Below the pieces are notes generated by a model that did no database searches, had not been told where the DNA came from, and saw only the letters and a list, made by a program, of their open reading frames with translations. Positions 38,928 through 49,025 of a stretch of 64,000 nucleotides of DNA are shown here, in pieces. Numbering within the stretch: position 1 is the first letter of the stretch; each line of letters begins with the position of its first letter. The stretch is from Thaumasiovibrio occultus (GTDB taxonomy: Bacteria; Pseudomonadota; Gammaproteobacteria; Enterobacterales; Vibrionaceae), in NCBI GenBank assembly GCA_019703815.1, contig AP023052.1, positions 868,001-932,000 on the forward strand, given 5' to 3'. Position numbers and translations under genes: made by a program.

Positions 38928-38957
38928 AAAAAGGCGCTGATAAACAGCGCCTTTTTT
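38928..38957 (+). terminator. Terminator after grxD
   Basis: AAGGCGCTG and CAGCGCCTT arms with a four-base loop and a T-run; an A-run on the left may also serve the opposite strand. Confidence 0.85.
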
Positions 38958-39053
38958 GTGTCTATTATCTGGCCCTAGAATGTATTTACACATTATGGGA
39001 GCAGACGCGGACCATTGGAGAAATTGCGCCACGATGGGCGCAAAGTCGATAGC

Positions 39054-40424
39054 CTACAGCGTCATTGCGGCAACCCAACCCGCAATGAGCAGCGGTAGGT
39101 TGTAGTGCAAGAAGGTCGGAACGACCGTTTCCCAAATGTGCTCGTGTTGACCATCGGCATTCAGACCCGATGTTGGGCCTAAGGTAGAATCCGAGGCTGG
39201 CGAGCCTGCATCACCCAAAGCCGCAGCGGTACCCACTAGCGCAATTGTTGCCATTGGCGAGAAGCCAAACTGGATCGCCAGAGGGACATAAATTGCGGTT
39301 AAAACGGGAATGGTTGAGAACGATGAGCCAATGCCCATGGTCACCAACAAACCGACCAATAACATTAGGAAGGCGGCCAAGCCACGGTTGTCACCAATCG
39401 CGCTGCCAAGGGTTGATACTAAGGTTTCAACGCCACCCGTTGCTTTCATTACCGCTGCAAAACCAGCAGCAGAGATCATAATAAAGCCGATCATCGCCAT
39501 CATGTGCACACCTTTAGTGAACACGTCATGGGTTTCTTTCCATTTGATCACGCCACTGAAAGTGAAAATCATAAAGCCGATCAGGCCACCAATGATCATT
39601 GAACCAGACCACAGTTGCGCGCTCAACGCACCAATGATAGCGACGATTGCAATAGCGATATGGTTGGTATTGAGCTCTTTGTGCTCAGGCTCGGCTTGCA
39701 AAATGATCTCTTCGTTGTATTCGCGTGGCTTGCGGTAGCTAATAAACACCGCGATCAACAGACCGGCCACCATACCCAGTGCTGGGATCAGCATTGCGGT
39801 TGGCACTTGAGCAGCAGTGACATTTAAGCCGTTCTCGTTAAGGTTTTTCAGTAGGATATCTTTTAAGAAAATCCCACCAAAGCCGACTGGCAGCACCATG
39901 TAAGGGGTAACTAAACCAAAGGTAAGCACACAGGCGATCAGACGGCGATCAAGTTTAAGCTTGGCAAACACATGCAACAGAGGCGGGATCAAAATGGGAA
40001 TAAACGCAATGTGTACCGGAATAACGTTCTGAGATGAGATGGTGATCAGTAGCAGCGCTGTGAGCATGCTGTATTTGATCCCCAATGAGACAGTAGAGCC
40101 TGCCGCAGTGCCGTTTACGCGACGGATCACCGTTTGTGCAAGCGCGTCCGTAATGCCAGAGCGTGAAATGGCCACAGCAAACGTACCGAGCATCGCATAG
40201 CTCATCGCAGTCGTTGCACCACCACCCAGACCGGACTCAAAGTGTTTAATGGTCCAAGTGAGACTGTTGGTCAGATCGGCAAGCGTAAGATCACTCAATC
40301 CAATGATTGAGATCTGACTGATCAAGCCACCCACAATAGCACTGAAAGTCAGTGCGATAACCACGTTGACCCGCAATAAGGCAAGGATCAACATGACAAT
40401 AACCGAGATCACTACGGGATTCAT
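39054..40424 (-). CDS. Na+/H+ antiporter family membrane transporter (NhaC/YuiF-like)
   Basis: 456 residues with about 11-12 membrane segments. Motifs include [27 protein letters not shown] and a late [25 protein letters not shown], shared by the Na+/H+ antiporter-like family that also includes amino-acid transporters of Bacillus. The ion or substrate cannot be settled from sequence. Single gene, with a good ribosome-binding site (AAGGAG before the ATG). Confidence 0.82.
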   Translation of the reverse strand: MNPVVISVIVMLILALLRVNVVIALTFSAIVGGLISQISIIGLSDLTLADLTNSLTWTIKHFESGLGGGATTAMSYAMLGTFAVAISRSGITDALAQTVIRRVNGTAAGSTVSLGIKYSMLTALLLITISSQNVIPVHIAFIPILIPPLLHVFAKLKLDRRLIACVLTFGLVTPYMVLPVGFGGIFLKDILLKNLNENGLNVTAAQVPTAMLIPALGMVAGLLIAVFISYRKPREYNEEIILQAEPEHKELNTNHIAIAIVAIIGALSAQLWSGSMIIGGLIGFMIFTFSGVIKWKETHDVFTKGVHMMAMIGFIMISAAGFAAVMKATGGVETLVSTLGSAIGDNRGLAAFLMLLVGLLVTMGIGSSFSTIPVLTAIYVPLAIQFGFSPMATIALVGTAAALGDAGSPASDSTLGPTSGLNADGQHEHIWETVVPTFLHYNLPLLIAGWVAAMTL

Positions 40425-40645
40425 CGGTAACTCCTTATTTTAGTTTTGTTTATTGATGTCGTGTTGCGCCGACTGTTGAGAAATGGTTACAGATGCCAGC
40501 CGGACAGGAACAGTTTGCTGATTATTTCTTCTATGTCGAGGAAAAGTTTTAACTTTTTGTAAGCTAATTTGGCACTTATCTGGCCTTATCTCGATTAATT
40601 AGCAATTAATGAACCTGTCATTATAGGGGGTGGGTAAATGAAAAG

Positions 40646-40668
40646 GCCAGCAGAACGCTGGCCTTGAA
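40646..40668 (-). terminator. Terminator after volA
   Basis: AAGGCCAGC and GCTGGCCTT arms around a five-base loop; on the minus strand a short T-run follows. The T-run is modest. Confidence 0.6.
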
Positions 40669-40694
40669 AAGTAATCTAAAAACTCACTGTCACA

Positions 40695-43139
40695 TTAAGG
40701 CAGTGAAATCACGCTGGCATCGTTAATATCGACGCTGCCGCCATCGCCATTGAGATAGGAATTAAGCTCAGTACCCATCTCAAGGGTGATGCTGGTATCG
40801 CCGTTACTTGGCACAAACAGCGAGCTGTGTACGCCGCCATTAAAGAGCACGGCCGCACGTAGCGGTGGTGCACCGGAAATGGAACTGGCCGACGGGGTTA
40901 AGCCATACCCTGCAAGCAGTGGCACGGTGCCACCAAATGGCGAATACGGCAATATGATGTCGGTGGTGGCTAAGGTGGCACCAAACGACAAGCTATTCGG
41001 AATGGTTTGATCGTTGGCGACTTGGTTGAGATAAACCGGCACGCTATCGGGGGTGAGTACGCTGTGGTTAATCGGGTCAACCGGGTCAAGGACGGTTTGC
41101 GCGGCAAAGGCAAACGCGCTGAAGACGCTGTAGAAACCTGAAAGTTGCTGATATTCTGCGCTACTCGGATCGCTAGCTGCCGCAACTAAATTGCTTTCAA
41201 TCGCGCCATAGCACTCGGCAATATCGCTCAAACCTAACGCGGTGCAAGAGGCGCTGAATGTCGGGTCGCTCGCCAGTAATGAGCCTTTGAGCAAATTACC
41301 AAAGTTACCGGAGTTGAGTAGCAAGTAGGGGATCCCCGCGCCGGGACTCGCTGCAGCGAGTTTATTGATACTGAAAAGTGCATCCGCATCGGTCCCTGTG
41401 GGTTGGTTGGCTATATTGGCCACCCCAACCCCGACAATCCCGCCCAAAGAATGGCCAAGGTAACTCACACCTTGTGTCGGATCGAGCAGCCCAAGTGGTC
41501 CCAGCGTTGTGGGATCCGTGCCTTGACTTATCGCGGCAAATATTTGGCCGATACTCATGCGCAGATTGATCACATCGGTAATGCTTTGGCGCAAGTTGTC
41601 TCGACCGACCGTGAGGTTAGCCAAGTTGAGGTACAAGGTGGTGTCGTTTTCCGCACTGATCGGCGAGCCGTTGGCATCAAGCACGGTGCGCTCGCCATGT
41701 AGCGGCAGATCTATCGCAAAAATGGCGAGGCAGTCGCTGCCAATCAGGCGATCAGCTAAGGATTGTCCCGGGATCACTTCTGCGGTGAGTACGCCTTTCA
41801 TCGAGCCAATACCGTGTTGGAAAATCGTGGTGCGATGACTCAGTGTGTCACTACAGGCGGCGGCACTGATCAGTTGAAATGGGACATTTTGTACCGACTT
41901 GAGTCGTGGCGCCGGGGCGTAACGGCTGATCACGCGATCGGGGTCAAGGGGCGAGCCATCAGCCAGCGTCAGGGTTTGACCAAATAGGGCAAGTAACACG
42001 GTTTGCTGGGCCGTGGCATCCCCGCCAAGCGCGGCGGTTAAGGTTGTTTGATCTAGGCCCAAGTTGGCTAGTTGACCGAGAAGGGCTTGCGCATCCGCGC
42101 TGCTAGTATCACTGAGCACATTGGCGATTTTCGCCAAACTTGGCATGTCAGCTTGCCATGGCATTGTGGCATACAAGGGGTAGTCCGTTTCCAAATAGTA
42201 GGGCAGGGCAACAGTGCCTTGGTAGATGGTATTGCCTGCAGGGGTTTGGCTGATTTGGTTGCTCAGGTTAAAGCGATATAGGGCGTTCAGATCGGCATCG
42301 GAAACGCCGCGATTTGCCCACAAGGTTGTCGCTGGCGTTGCCAGTGTTTGCGCACTGAGCAGCTTGGCGGTAGTCAGTACGTTCCCCGCAGAGAGCGTGG
42401 GAAAGTAACTGGTGTAGATCAGACTTTGCGGATCAACGCCCTCGGATGCGAGTAAGGCTTCTGTGGCTTGGGTCAGTTGCTGCGCGGCGCTTAGCGCCGT
42501 CGAAGGCAAAGGCTGCTGGGTTGATTTCAAATGGGCATAGGTTTGCGACATGCCCACCGCGTTACCGTCGCTATCGAGCAGGGTGTTACTCACGCCGAAA
42601 ATATAATAGGACGATGGGTTTAGGGGCTTGAGCGGCATAATGGTGAGCGTGTTTTCAGCGGCAAAAGCAAACACGTCTGCACTTGAGGTGCCCCCTGCAA
42701 TGGCGGCGGGATCGTACTCAATCGCTAAGCTATTCAATACGCTAGGTGTGCCACCGGCGGTGAGCGAGCTGGTTTCGAGCAAATAGACGCTACCCGCCAC
42801 AGCGAGTGGATCAAGCGAGATGCCGGTAAAGTCGAGCACAATAGGCTGGGTGATGCTCCAGCCATCGGTATGATTCAGCGCATCAATCACCACTTGTTGG
42901 GCAGGATCATCGGGCAGTGCCAGTAATCCGGTGGTGGTGTCGAGCAGCAGATAGCTTGGCAGTGGTACCGCGCGCTCGGTGCTCAGTAGATCAAAGCCAA
43001 TCTGGGTTGGCGCGGCTAAGCTGTCTTGAATATAGCTTTCGAAATTGTTGGTTGGCGTGCCCTCGAGGCCGTCGTCATTGCCGCAACCGGCCAATAGCCA
43101 AGTTGCTGAAACGAGCAGGGCGACGAATGATTTAGTCAT
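40695..43139 (-). CDS. volA: VolA/Pla-1/cef family outer-membrane lipase lipoprotein
   Basis: About 814 residues. A lipoprotein signal (MTKSFVALLVSATWLLAGC) is followed by a large alpha/beta-hydrolase protein with the nucleophile Ser S564 in YLGHSLGGIVG. The best match by layout is VolA of Vibrio, a surface lysophospholipase that releases fatty acids from lysophosphatidylcholine for uptake by a FadL homologue encoded next to it. Here fadL lies 25 bases upstream on the same strand, the same pairing. GGAGA precedes the ATG at 43139. The enzyme substrate is inferred. Confidence 0.86.
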   Translation of the reverse strand: MTKSFVALLVSATWLLAGCGNDDGLEGTPTNNFESYIQDSLAAPTQIGFDLLSTERAVPLPSYLLLDTTTGLLALPDDPAQQVVIDALNHTDGWSITQPIVLDFTGISLDPLAVAGSVYLLETSSLTAGGTPSVLNSLAIEYDPAAIAGGTSSADVFAFAAENTLTIMPLKPLNPSSYYIFGVSNTLLDSDGNAVGMSQTYAHLKSTQQPLPSTALSAAQQLTQATEALLASEGVDPQSLIYTSYFPTLSAGNVLTTAKLLSAQTLATPATTLWANRGVSDADLNALYRFNLSNQISQTPAGNTIYQGTVALPYYLETDYPLYATMPWQADMPSLAKIANVLSDTSSADAQALLGQLANLGLDQTTLTAALGGDATAQQTVLLALFGQTLTLADGSPLDPDRVISRYAPAPRLKSVQNVPFQLISAAACSDTLSHRTTIFQHGIGSMKGVLTAEVIPGQSLADRLIGSDCLAIFAIDLPLHGERTVLDANGSPISAENDTTLYLNLANLTVGRDNLRQSITDVINLRMSIGQIFAAISQGTDPTTLGPLGLLDPTQGVSYLGHSLGGIVGVGVANIANQPTGTDADALFSINKLAAASPGAGIPYLLLNSGNFGNLLKGSLLASDPTFSASCTALGLSDIAECYGAIESNLVAAASDPSSAEYQQLSGFYSVFSAFAFAAQTVLDPVDPINHSVLTPDSVPVYLNQVANDQTIPNSLSFGATLATTDIILPYSPFGGTVPLLAGYGLTPSASSISGAPPLRAAVLFNGGVHSSLFVPSNGDTSITLEMGTELNSYLNGDGGSVDINDASVISLP

Positions 43140-43164
43140 TGTAATTCTCCCGCTGTTACTCACG

Positions 43165-44409
43165 TTAGAACTGGTAGTTCATTTGTACGCCACTGACGAA
43201 GGCGTCACCGGTCGATGAAAAGTTATAGGTCCGGCCAGTGATCGATTCTTCACGGAAATTGATATCGTCACTAATGAGGTAAGTCAGACCCGCATCAAAC
43301 GACAATTCATCATTGTATTGATAGGTTGCGCCCACCGAATACCACCAACGGTCAGTATCAGGAATACTCAATGTGGCTGCGCCGCCTTGCTCATCAAGCG
43401 CAATGCCAGCACGCAACGTCCAGCTGTCATCGTGGTAATAAGTGGCACCAATGGCGTAGCGGAAGGCGTCGTCGTAATGCTCTTCTTTTAAGAAGCAGTT
43501 ACCGGCCAGTCCTGCGCTGTTACAGTTGCTGCTCGATGCGCGAAGCTCAGTGAACTTGCTCCATTCGGTCCAGAAAATACTGTAGTGCACTGCCCATTGC
43601 TCGTTGAGATCGTGATAGCCGGAAAACTCGAAGGTCGCCGGCAGCACCGCGTCTAAGTCGGCACTGGTTTGATCGCCTGGACTGCCCCCGATAATGACGC
43701 GGCCTTGGTGATCGGTAAAGGTGCCATCAAATTCCAAGGTCGATTCGGCGCGGTAGTGAATACCGAAACGGTTTTTGCTGTCTAGCTCATAAAAAGCACC
43801 GATATTCCAGCCATAGGTGAAAGTGTCACCTTCCATGCTGATCAGTTTGGCTCGCGGATTGGTCGGGTTCAGCGCGCCGAGGTGGCGATCCAATTGCGCA
43901 TCACCGTAAATTAAGCTCAACCCAAAGGCGACACTGAGCTGAGGGTTCACTTTATAGGCAACACTTGGGTTGATGTTGATGGTCACGAGCGAGGTATTGC
44001 CTGCTAAGTCGCCGTGGAAGTAGTCGTCAGGGTAATCCGTTTCCACTCCATATTGCGAAAACATCGCAATGCCCCACCACCATTTATCATCAATCGGACT
44101 GAGATAGTAACTCGCAGGTACCAACGCGACCGGCGCGACATCCTTGGCGGTTTGGTTATTGTCGGTGTCAGTGACATCAATATTGGTATCAATGATCATC
44201 AAGCCGCCGGTGAAATGTGGGGTAGAAAAGCGCGTCATCGCGGCGGGGTTGCGTGAAAGCACGGCGGCGTTGTCCGCCACTGCCGCTTCACCAGCATTCG
44301 CACGGCCAATGCCGGAAACGGACTGCTCTGCTACTTGAAAACCGGCGGCGAAGGTTTGGGTGGACAGTAAAGCGATAGCCAGTGCGGCGTAGTTAAATTT
44401 TCCGGACAT
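43165..44409 (-). CDS. fadL: FadL/OmpP1/TodX family outer-membrane fatty-acid transporter
   Basis: 414 residues with a signal peptide (cut probably after TFA, before AGFQVAEQS). The N-terminal hatch motif VLSRNPAAMTRF is typical of FadL, followed by beta-strand-rich sequence and a C-terminal Phe (QMNYQF) for outer-membrane assembly. It imports long-chain fatty acids. It forms an operon with volA. I looked for a FadR operator upstream and did not find a convincing one. Confidence 0.93.
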   Translation of the reverse strand: MSGKFNYAALAIALLSTQTFAAGFQVAEQSVSGIGRANAGEAAVADNAAVLSRNPAAMTRFSTPHFTGGLMIIDTNIDVTDTDNNQTAKDVAPVALVPASYYLSPIDDKWWWGIAMFSQYGVETDYPDDYFHGDLAGNTSLVTININPSVAYKVNPQLSVAFGLSLIYGDAQLDRHLGALNPTNPRAKLISMEGDTFTYGWNIGAFYELDSKNRFGIHYRAESTLEFDGTFTDHQGRVIIGGSPGDQTSADLDAVLPATFEFSGYHDLNEQWAVHYSIFWTEWSKFTELRASSSNCNSAGLAGNCFLKEEHYDDAFRYAIGATYYHDDSWTLRAGIALDEQGGAATLSIPDTDRWWYSVGATYQYNDELSFDAGLTYLISDDINFREESITGRTYNFSSTGDAFVSGVQMNYQF

Positions 44410-44727
44410 TTGCTGCCTCTCTACGGTAGTTTTATTCGTGATTAGTCAATAATGGCTTGGTGTAAGACGGTAAATGGACCACTCATGATGAGCGGAGATC
44501 GCCACCCAATGAGTAAAAATAGCGTCGTAGTGCATACACAAGCGATGTGTATCAGTATATGCAGCAATTTTAATCATGTTAAATTATTGTGTTAAAAACG
44601 TTTATATTCTTATCTGTGAGTATGACTACTTAACTAGGCATACGATCTTGTGAGGCTTGGGTCGATAACGCGTGAGAAGTGGATCGACGATGTGCGAGGC
44701 GTGATTAGATAAAGGTGGGGCAGTAAA
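44410..44727. other. Intergenic region upstream of fadL
   Basis: About 320 AT-rich bases before the IS200 element, holding the presumed fadL promoter. An 11-base palindrome CTCATGATGAG occurs at about 44486-44496. No other feature seen. Confidence 0.4.
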
Positions 44728-45345
44728 GATCCACCTGCAAAGCAGGTGGCTTTGAATGGCCCCCTATAAGGGGGCTCACTGTTAATTCTCTATACCTAGC
44801 TTCATTTGGCGCTCCTCTTCCTCCTTCCCCACTCGATCTTGATGCCTGACATATCTGCGAATAATTTCCTCGTTCATTCCTACCGAATCAACGAAGTAAC
44901 CTCGCTGCCAGAACTTGTTACCCCAAAGCTTTTTCTTTCTCAAATACGGAAATTTATTGAATAACCTAATCGCTGTACGGCCTTTAATAAAACCCATATA
45001 GCTTGAAATACTCAGGCTCGGTGGTAGTCTCACGACCAAATGAACATGGTCGATTTGAACGTTCAGCTCTACAACCTTACATTTCTTCATATTGCTGTAT
45101 ACGTAGATGCTTCTGTATAACTCCTTACCTAAATTACCCTTGAGTATTTTTAGGCGATACTTCGGAGTCCACACTATATGATACTGGCATCTGTAATACA
45201 CATGTGAGGCGGATTCATATCTGCTCATGTTCTCTATCTCCTTGATTTGCTGGTTACAAACGAGGACATATTGAACATGAGCGTCCTTCGGGCAAAGCCC
45301 AAAAGAACGATCACCACCTTCTAAAGAAGGTGGTTTAAGGTTGGA
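44728..45345 (-). mobile_element. IS200-type element (IS200/IS605 family), apparently intact
   Basis: About 0.6 kb with one transposase gene. The right-end hairpin CCACCTGCAAAGCAGGTGG is at 44731-44749; a GCCCCCTATAAGGGGGC stem follows at 44759-44775. The left-end hairpin CCACCTTCTAAAGAAGGTGG is at 45315-45334, and a leader stem (CTTCGGGC / GCCCAAAAG) at about 45285-45306. Elements of this family have no inverted repeats and no target duplication, so exact borders are estimates. It sits just beyond the rnt terminator, downstream of both rnt and upstream of fadL. Confidence 0.8.
44782..45228 (-). CDS. tnpA: IS200 transposase TnpA (Y1 HUH)
   Basis: 148 residues. The metal-binding HUH motif is HVHL in DHVHLVVRLPP, and the nucleophile Tyr is in IRRYVRHQ near residue 127. 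This is a single-strand transposase that cuts at the hairpin ends. AAGGAG lies 10 bases upstream of the ATG. The leader contains hairpins that limit expression in other IS200 elements. A decayed relative is present at about 48.7-49.0 kb. Confidence 0.95.
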   Translation of the reverse strand: MSRYESASHVYYRCQYHIVWTPKYRLKILKGNLGKELYRSIYVYSNMKKCKVVELNVQIDHVHLVVRLPPSLSISSYMGFIKGRTAIRLFNKFPYLRKKKLWGNKFWQRGYFVDSVGMNEEIIRRYVRHQDRVGKEEEERQMKLGIEN

Positions 45346-45347
45346 AA

Positions 45348-45380
45348 ATAAAAAAAGCCACCGGCGCTGGGCGGGGTGGC
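45348..45380 (-). terminator. Terminator after rnt
   Basis: AGCCACC and GGTGGCT arms; on the minus strand it is followed by seven T. The IS200 element begins immediately beyond it. Confidence 0.75.
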
Positions 45381-45431
45381 TTGTCTGATTTGGCGAAGCG
45401 GTTGTCGATTTCGCAGGTTTAGCGAAAGCGT

Positions 45432-46094
45432 TTATTCTGTTGCTTCAGGCGCTTCAGGCTCAATTAATGGCCAGCCGCCGAGTTGCTTCCATTTGTTGAC
45501 GATTTCGCAAAACAGCAGTGCGGTTTGCGTGGTGTCGTACAGCGCTGAGTGAGCTTCTTTGTTGTCGAAGTCCATCCCGGCAGTACGGCACGCTTTGGCA
45601 AGCACGGTTTGGCCGAATGCCAAGCCACTGAGCGCAGCGGTATCAAAGGTGGCAAACGGGTGGAAAGGGTTGCGCTTTAACTTGGCGCGTTGGCTCGCCG
45701 CCGAGACAAATTTATGATCGAAGTTGGCATTGTGCGCCACCATGATCGCGCGTTGGCAATCGTGCTGCTTTTGCTCTTTGCGGACCTGACGGAAAATCGC
45801 TTTAAGGGCTTCATCTTCGGTGATCGCGCCGCGTAGTGGGCTGAATGGATCGCGGATACCATTGAACTCTAACGCTTCCTTTTCCAGATTAGCGCCTTCA
45901 AACGGTAACACGTGGAAATGCATCGTGGTGGCAGGTTTTAGCCAGCCATCTTCATCCATGGTCAGGGTGACGGCACAGATCTCAAGGAGGGCGTCGGTCT
46001 TGGCGTTAAACCCTGCGGTTTCGACATCAATGACCACAGGCAGATAGCCTCGAAATCGATTTTTCAGCAGGTTGTGAGCGGCGATGTCAGTCAT
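45432..46094 (-). CDS. rnt: Ribonuclease T
   Basis: About 220 residues. DEDD exonuclease motifs: VIDVETAGF (DxE), HNANFDHKF (second Asp block) and [10 protein letters not shown] (last Asp). It trims 3' ends of tRNA and other stable RNAs. The start [17 protein letters not shown] at 46094 matches the family; 23 more upstream codons are open. The neighbour motY on the other side is the usual Vibrio arrangement. Confidence 0.95.
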   Translation of the reverse strand: MTDIAAHNLLKNRFRGYLPVVIDVETAGFNAKTDALLEICAVTLTMDEDGWLKPATTMHFHVLPFEGANLEKEALEFNGIRDPFSPLRGAITEDEALKAIFRQVRKEQKQHDCQRAIMVAHNANFDHKFVSAASQRAKLKRNPFHPFATFDTAALSGLAFGQTVLAKACRTAGMDFDNKEAHSALYDTTQTALLFCEIVNKWKQLGGWPLIEPEAPEATE

Positions 46095-46311
46095 CTTTCC
46101 CAATATATTGTTCAAACTAAAGTTCGCCATTATGGCAGATTTCGCTATGATTGGCACGGACATTGACCCCGCGCACCGGAGTGCGCCTTATCTCGCGTGT
46201 TTAAGCTAGGCGTCGTGGAAAGAGATACGCGTTTCTTCCTGATTGGCGTAGATATTGCTTATTTTCCTACAGAGTGAGGATAACGCACTGTATTAGCTTT
46301 GAAACCAAGGC

Positions 46312-46338
46312 TAAACGATTTCCGCTCACCGCCGATAG
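46312..46338 (+). promoter_or_regulatory. Sigma-28 (FliA) promoter of motY
   Basis: TAAA at 46312-46315, a spacer of exactly 15 bases, then GCCGATAG at 46331-46338, against the consensus TAAA-N15-GCCGATAA. It is 35 bases before the motY ATG. Confidence 0.85.
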
Positions 46339-46372
46339 AAAAGTAACCCGTCGTAGAACTCGTAGGTAACAC

Positions 46373-47251
46373 ATGCATCGATTAGTGCTGGCCGCCGCCA
46401 TTGCAGGCGCTTTTATTCCTTCAGCCTTCGCCAACCAAGCGAGGCAATATATGGCGTCGCCCAACGAGTCTGTATGGCAAATGATTGCCGACACGCCACT
46501 AGAGTGCCAAGTGGTGCATGAGATCCCGAGCTATGGCGAAGCGATGTTTACATCACGCGCGAGCAAGCAACTAAACCTCGATTTCGAGCTGCAGATGCGC
46601 CGCCCGATGGGGGAGACTCGCAACGTTAATCTGGTTTCGATGCCGGCGGCGTGGATGCCGGGGGATGCGGCAGAGCGGATGACACAGCTGAAGTTTTTTA
46701 ATCAGTTTGATGGTTACGTTGGCGGACAAATGGCGTGGACCATGCTGTCGGAGCTGGAAGTGGGGCGTTTCCCGACGTTCACCTACCAAGATTGGCACCA
46801 CGACAACAAACGGGTGGAAGTGGCGTTATCTGCTGTTGCGTTTCAGCAACCGTTTGATGAGTTTACCCGATGTGTGTCGAACCTATTGCCGTACAGTTTC
46901 GAAGATATCTCGTTTACCGTCTTGAATTTTGAGCAAGGCAGTGAAGATCTAAATAAGCCGTCGCAGCAGCGCTTGGCGCAAATTGCCGAATTCGTGCGTT
47001 ACAGCGACGACATCGATTTGGTATTGATGGCGACCTATTCCGACTCGGCCGATGGCACGATTGCAGAGAAAGAGATGTCTGAGCGGCGCGCTGACCGATT
47101 AGAGCAGTATTTCCTATCATTAGGTTTGCCGCCCGACAGAATTCAGGTGGAATCGTACGGTTTGCGTCGTCCGATCGCCGATAATGATAACCCGCTTGGT
47201 CAGGGGCAAAACCGCCGCGTGGTGATCTCCCTTGGACGTACAATTATTTAA
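46373..47251 (+). CDS. motY: MotY, sodium-driven flagellar motor stator protein
   Basis: 292 residues with a signal peptide (cut after SAFA, before NQARQ). An N-terminal MotY-specific domain is followed by an OmpA-like peptidoglycan-binding domain (about 165-290) with FEQGSEDLN and [16 protein letters not shown] and the C-terminal GQNRRVVI. It forms the T-ring that holds Na+-driven PomA/PomB stators of the polar flagellum. Its sigma-28 promoter fits late flagellar expression. Placed next to rnt as in other Vibrio. Confidence 0.95.
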   Translation: MHRLVLAAAIAGAFIPSAFANQARQYMASPNESVWQMIADTPLECQVVHEIPSYGEAMFTSRASKQLNLDFELQMRRPMGETRNVNLVSMPAAWMPGDAAERMTQLKFFNQFDGYVGGQMAWTMLSELEVGRFPTFTYQDWHHDNKRVEVALSAVAFQQPFDEFTRCVSNLLPYSFEDISFTVLNFEQGSEDLNKPSQQRLAQIAEFVRYSDDIDLVLMATYSDSADGTIAEKEMSERRADRLEQYFLSLGLPPDRIQVESYGLRRPIADNDNPLGQGQNRRVVISLGRTII

Positions 47252-47283
47252 ACGTACTGGCTTAAGGTTATTCTTCCAATACT

Positions 47284-47315
47284 AAAACCACCGAGAATAC
47301 TTTTCGGCGGTTTTG
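47284..47315 (+). terminator. Terminator after motY
   Basis: AACCACCGA pairs with TCGGCGGTT (one mismatch), then a short T-run. It marks the junction with the AT-rich patch. Confidence 0.6.
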
Positions 47316-47336
47316 CTTGTCTAATTCCCTTATGTT

Positions 47337-48419
47337 TTAGTATCCAATTATATACCGTGTTGCTTTGGAGTTTTCAAATATCCTTTTTGTAAGTAGTGCT
47401 ATCAATATTGAAATTGTTATAGATAGTGTTGTGCATGATAGGTACATCAAAATATTGTTATTGGGTGTGGTTCCCGAACTACTTACAGCGACATTGAAAA
47501 TATCATTAAGAATGACTATTACCCATCCATGAATAAAGAAGATGGCAAAACTTGTTTCTGATACTTTGTTTAATATCTTATTGTTAATGGTGTGTTTTTC
47601 CAGGATCCCCCAGAGTAGTGAAATCAATAAAATCTTATCGATAAATACAAGATCAACTCCTGAAAATTCAAAAAAGCTCTTCCCTAGTGGATTATTTATC
47701 TCATATTGCTGGAAAATTAGTAGAGATAAGTATGCCATTGATATTTTATCAATGTTTTTAATTATTTTTGATAGTGCGGCCTCTCGATAAATAGATGCCA
47801 AGATTCCTATGAGGTACACTGGGGTAAAATAAATAAGGTTTATTATTGGGTTTCTATATTCTGGTCTATGCGTAACTAGTGACATTATCGTAAGTAGTAG
47901 CGTTATTGTTGCTTGGTCCCTTTTTTTTAGCTTTATAAACATAAAGTGTAGAGGAGAACATAAAAACAAGAGCATTGCGAAAGGCACATACCAGTATGCA
48001 GTAATGGGGGCACCTACTAAGTAATATTTGATAGTTGTTGCTATATTCGAATCTGTTGGTTCAAATATTTTTCCGAAGATCCCCTGCTGGGTAAATATGC
48101 ATTAACCTCTAATTCTGGATTATAGTAACCTTTGTTTAATGAATAGAATAGGACTATGCAAATAGTACTCAAAATAAAGTAGGGAATAAGTACGTTATTT
48201 ATTTTGTTCTCATGAACCTTGCGTATTCATATCTTTTGAAGAACACGTGGTTAAACATATATCCAGATATAAATACAAATATTGTTGTATTTCCGGTTAG
48301 ATTGATTTAATTGATGAGCTTAATAGCCCATCGTCTGTGAATCCTAAATGATAAGTGTGGCCAGCCACAATCATCATGATCGCTATTGCTCTTAAATTGC
48401 TAATTGATTGTAAATGCAC
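47337..48419 (-). pseudogene. Acyltransferase 3 (OafA-like) gene broken by frameshifts
   Basis: The minus strand encodes an acyltransferase-3-like protein in pieces. From a GTG at 48419 the first frame reads SNLRAIAIMMIVAGHTYH, a typical N-terminal block with the conserved His. The next frame continues GNTTIFVFISGYMF, a third gives NNVLIPYFILSTICIVLF, and a fourth gives the C-terminal 216 residues with several membrane segments. At least three frame changes separate them, so the gene is dead unless the assembly is faulty. It is strongly AT-rich compared with its neighbours, which suggests acquisition. Relatives acetylate surface polysaccharides. Confidence 0.8.
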
Positions 48420-48713
48420 TGTTGTATCTAACTAATGGTGTGATTGTATGTGCGGGAATGTTATTTTTAATTCACAATAAGTCAAATAAAATTTTTTATG
48501 AATTTAGATTTTATTGTCTTTTGTTGCTGCCTTTGCTTTATTTTGTGGTGTTTGTTTTGTTTTATAGTATTAAGTAAGCTTATTAAAAGTTGGCTACCGT
48601 TATTCTGTTTTTGTATTAATGCCTTTCATTATTAATATATCTTTGTTTTTCTAATAAAGTTGATGCTGTAGAGGGAGTGTGGATATTAATCAATCTCGCA
48701 CACATATTGAAGA
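48420..48713. other. AT-rich spacer, no gene seen
   Basis: About 290 T-rich bases between the broken acyltransferase and the IS200 remnant. No reading frame with a plausible start, and no structured RNA recognised. Probably decayed accessory DNA. Confidence 0.5.
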
Positions 48714-49025
48714 TGTCATATCTGCAAAGTGGGGCAAGTATCGTTTTAAAAATGTCAGGGTGATTTAGGTAGGGCTTATACAGAGGAATCTACGTGCATG
48801 GCAACATGTCGAAATGTAAGGTTGTTCAACAAGTTTCCGTACTTGAGAAAGAAAAAGCTTTGGGTACACAAGTTCTGACAGCGAGGTTACTTCGTTGATT
48901 CGGAAGGAATGAACGAGGAAGTCATTCGCAGATATGTTAAGTATTAAGATCTAGTGGGGAAGGAGGGAGAGAGGGTGGCAAATGAGGTTAGGTTGAGAGA
49001 ATTAAGATTAAGCCCCCTTATGGGG
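48714..49025 (+). pseudogene. Decayed IS200 transposase (5' part of remnant)
   Basis: The plus strand translates in pieces to a close relative of the intact TnpA at 44782-45228. KYRF, DLG and LYRGIYVHGNMSKCKVV occur first; then the sequence jumps to FNKFPYLRKKKLW, QRGYFVDSEGMNEEVIRRYVKY and VGKEGER. The HUH region is missing (internal deletion of roughly 36 codons), a base is lost near the LY pair, and two stop codons interrupt the frame. It ends at the IS4-type insertion; the other piece of the remnant resumes at 50462. Confidence 0.85.
49016..49025. repeat. Target-site duplication, left copy
   Basis: CCTTATGGGG, identical to 50452-50461. It flanks the IS4-type element. The duplicated bases belong to the C-rich/G-rich stem near the right end of the IS200 remnant. 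Confidence 0.85.

Noticed and set aside
38754..39032. A 92-codon minus-strand frame overlapping grxD and its terminator
   Set aside because: It runs through the grxD terminator hairpin and the 3' half of a clear gene.
44440..44510. FadR operator upstream of fadL
   Set aside because: Only a TGGTCC-like half on the minus strand; no opposite half-site.
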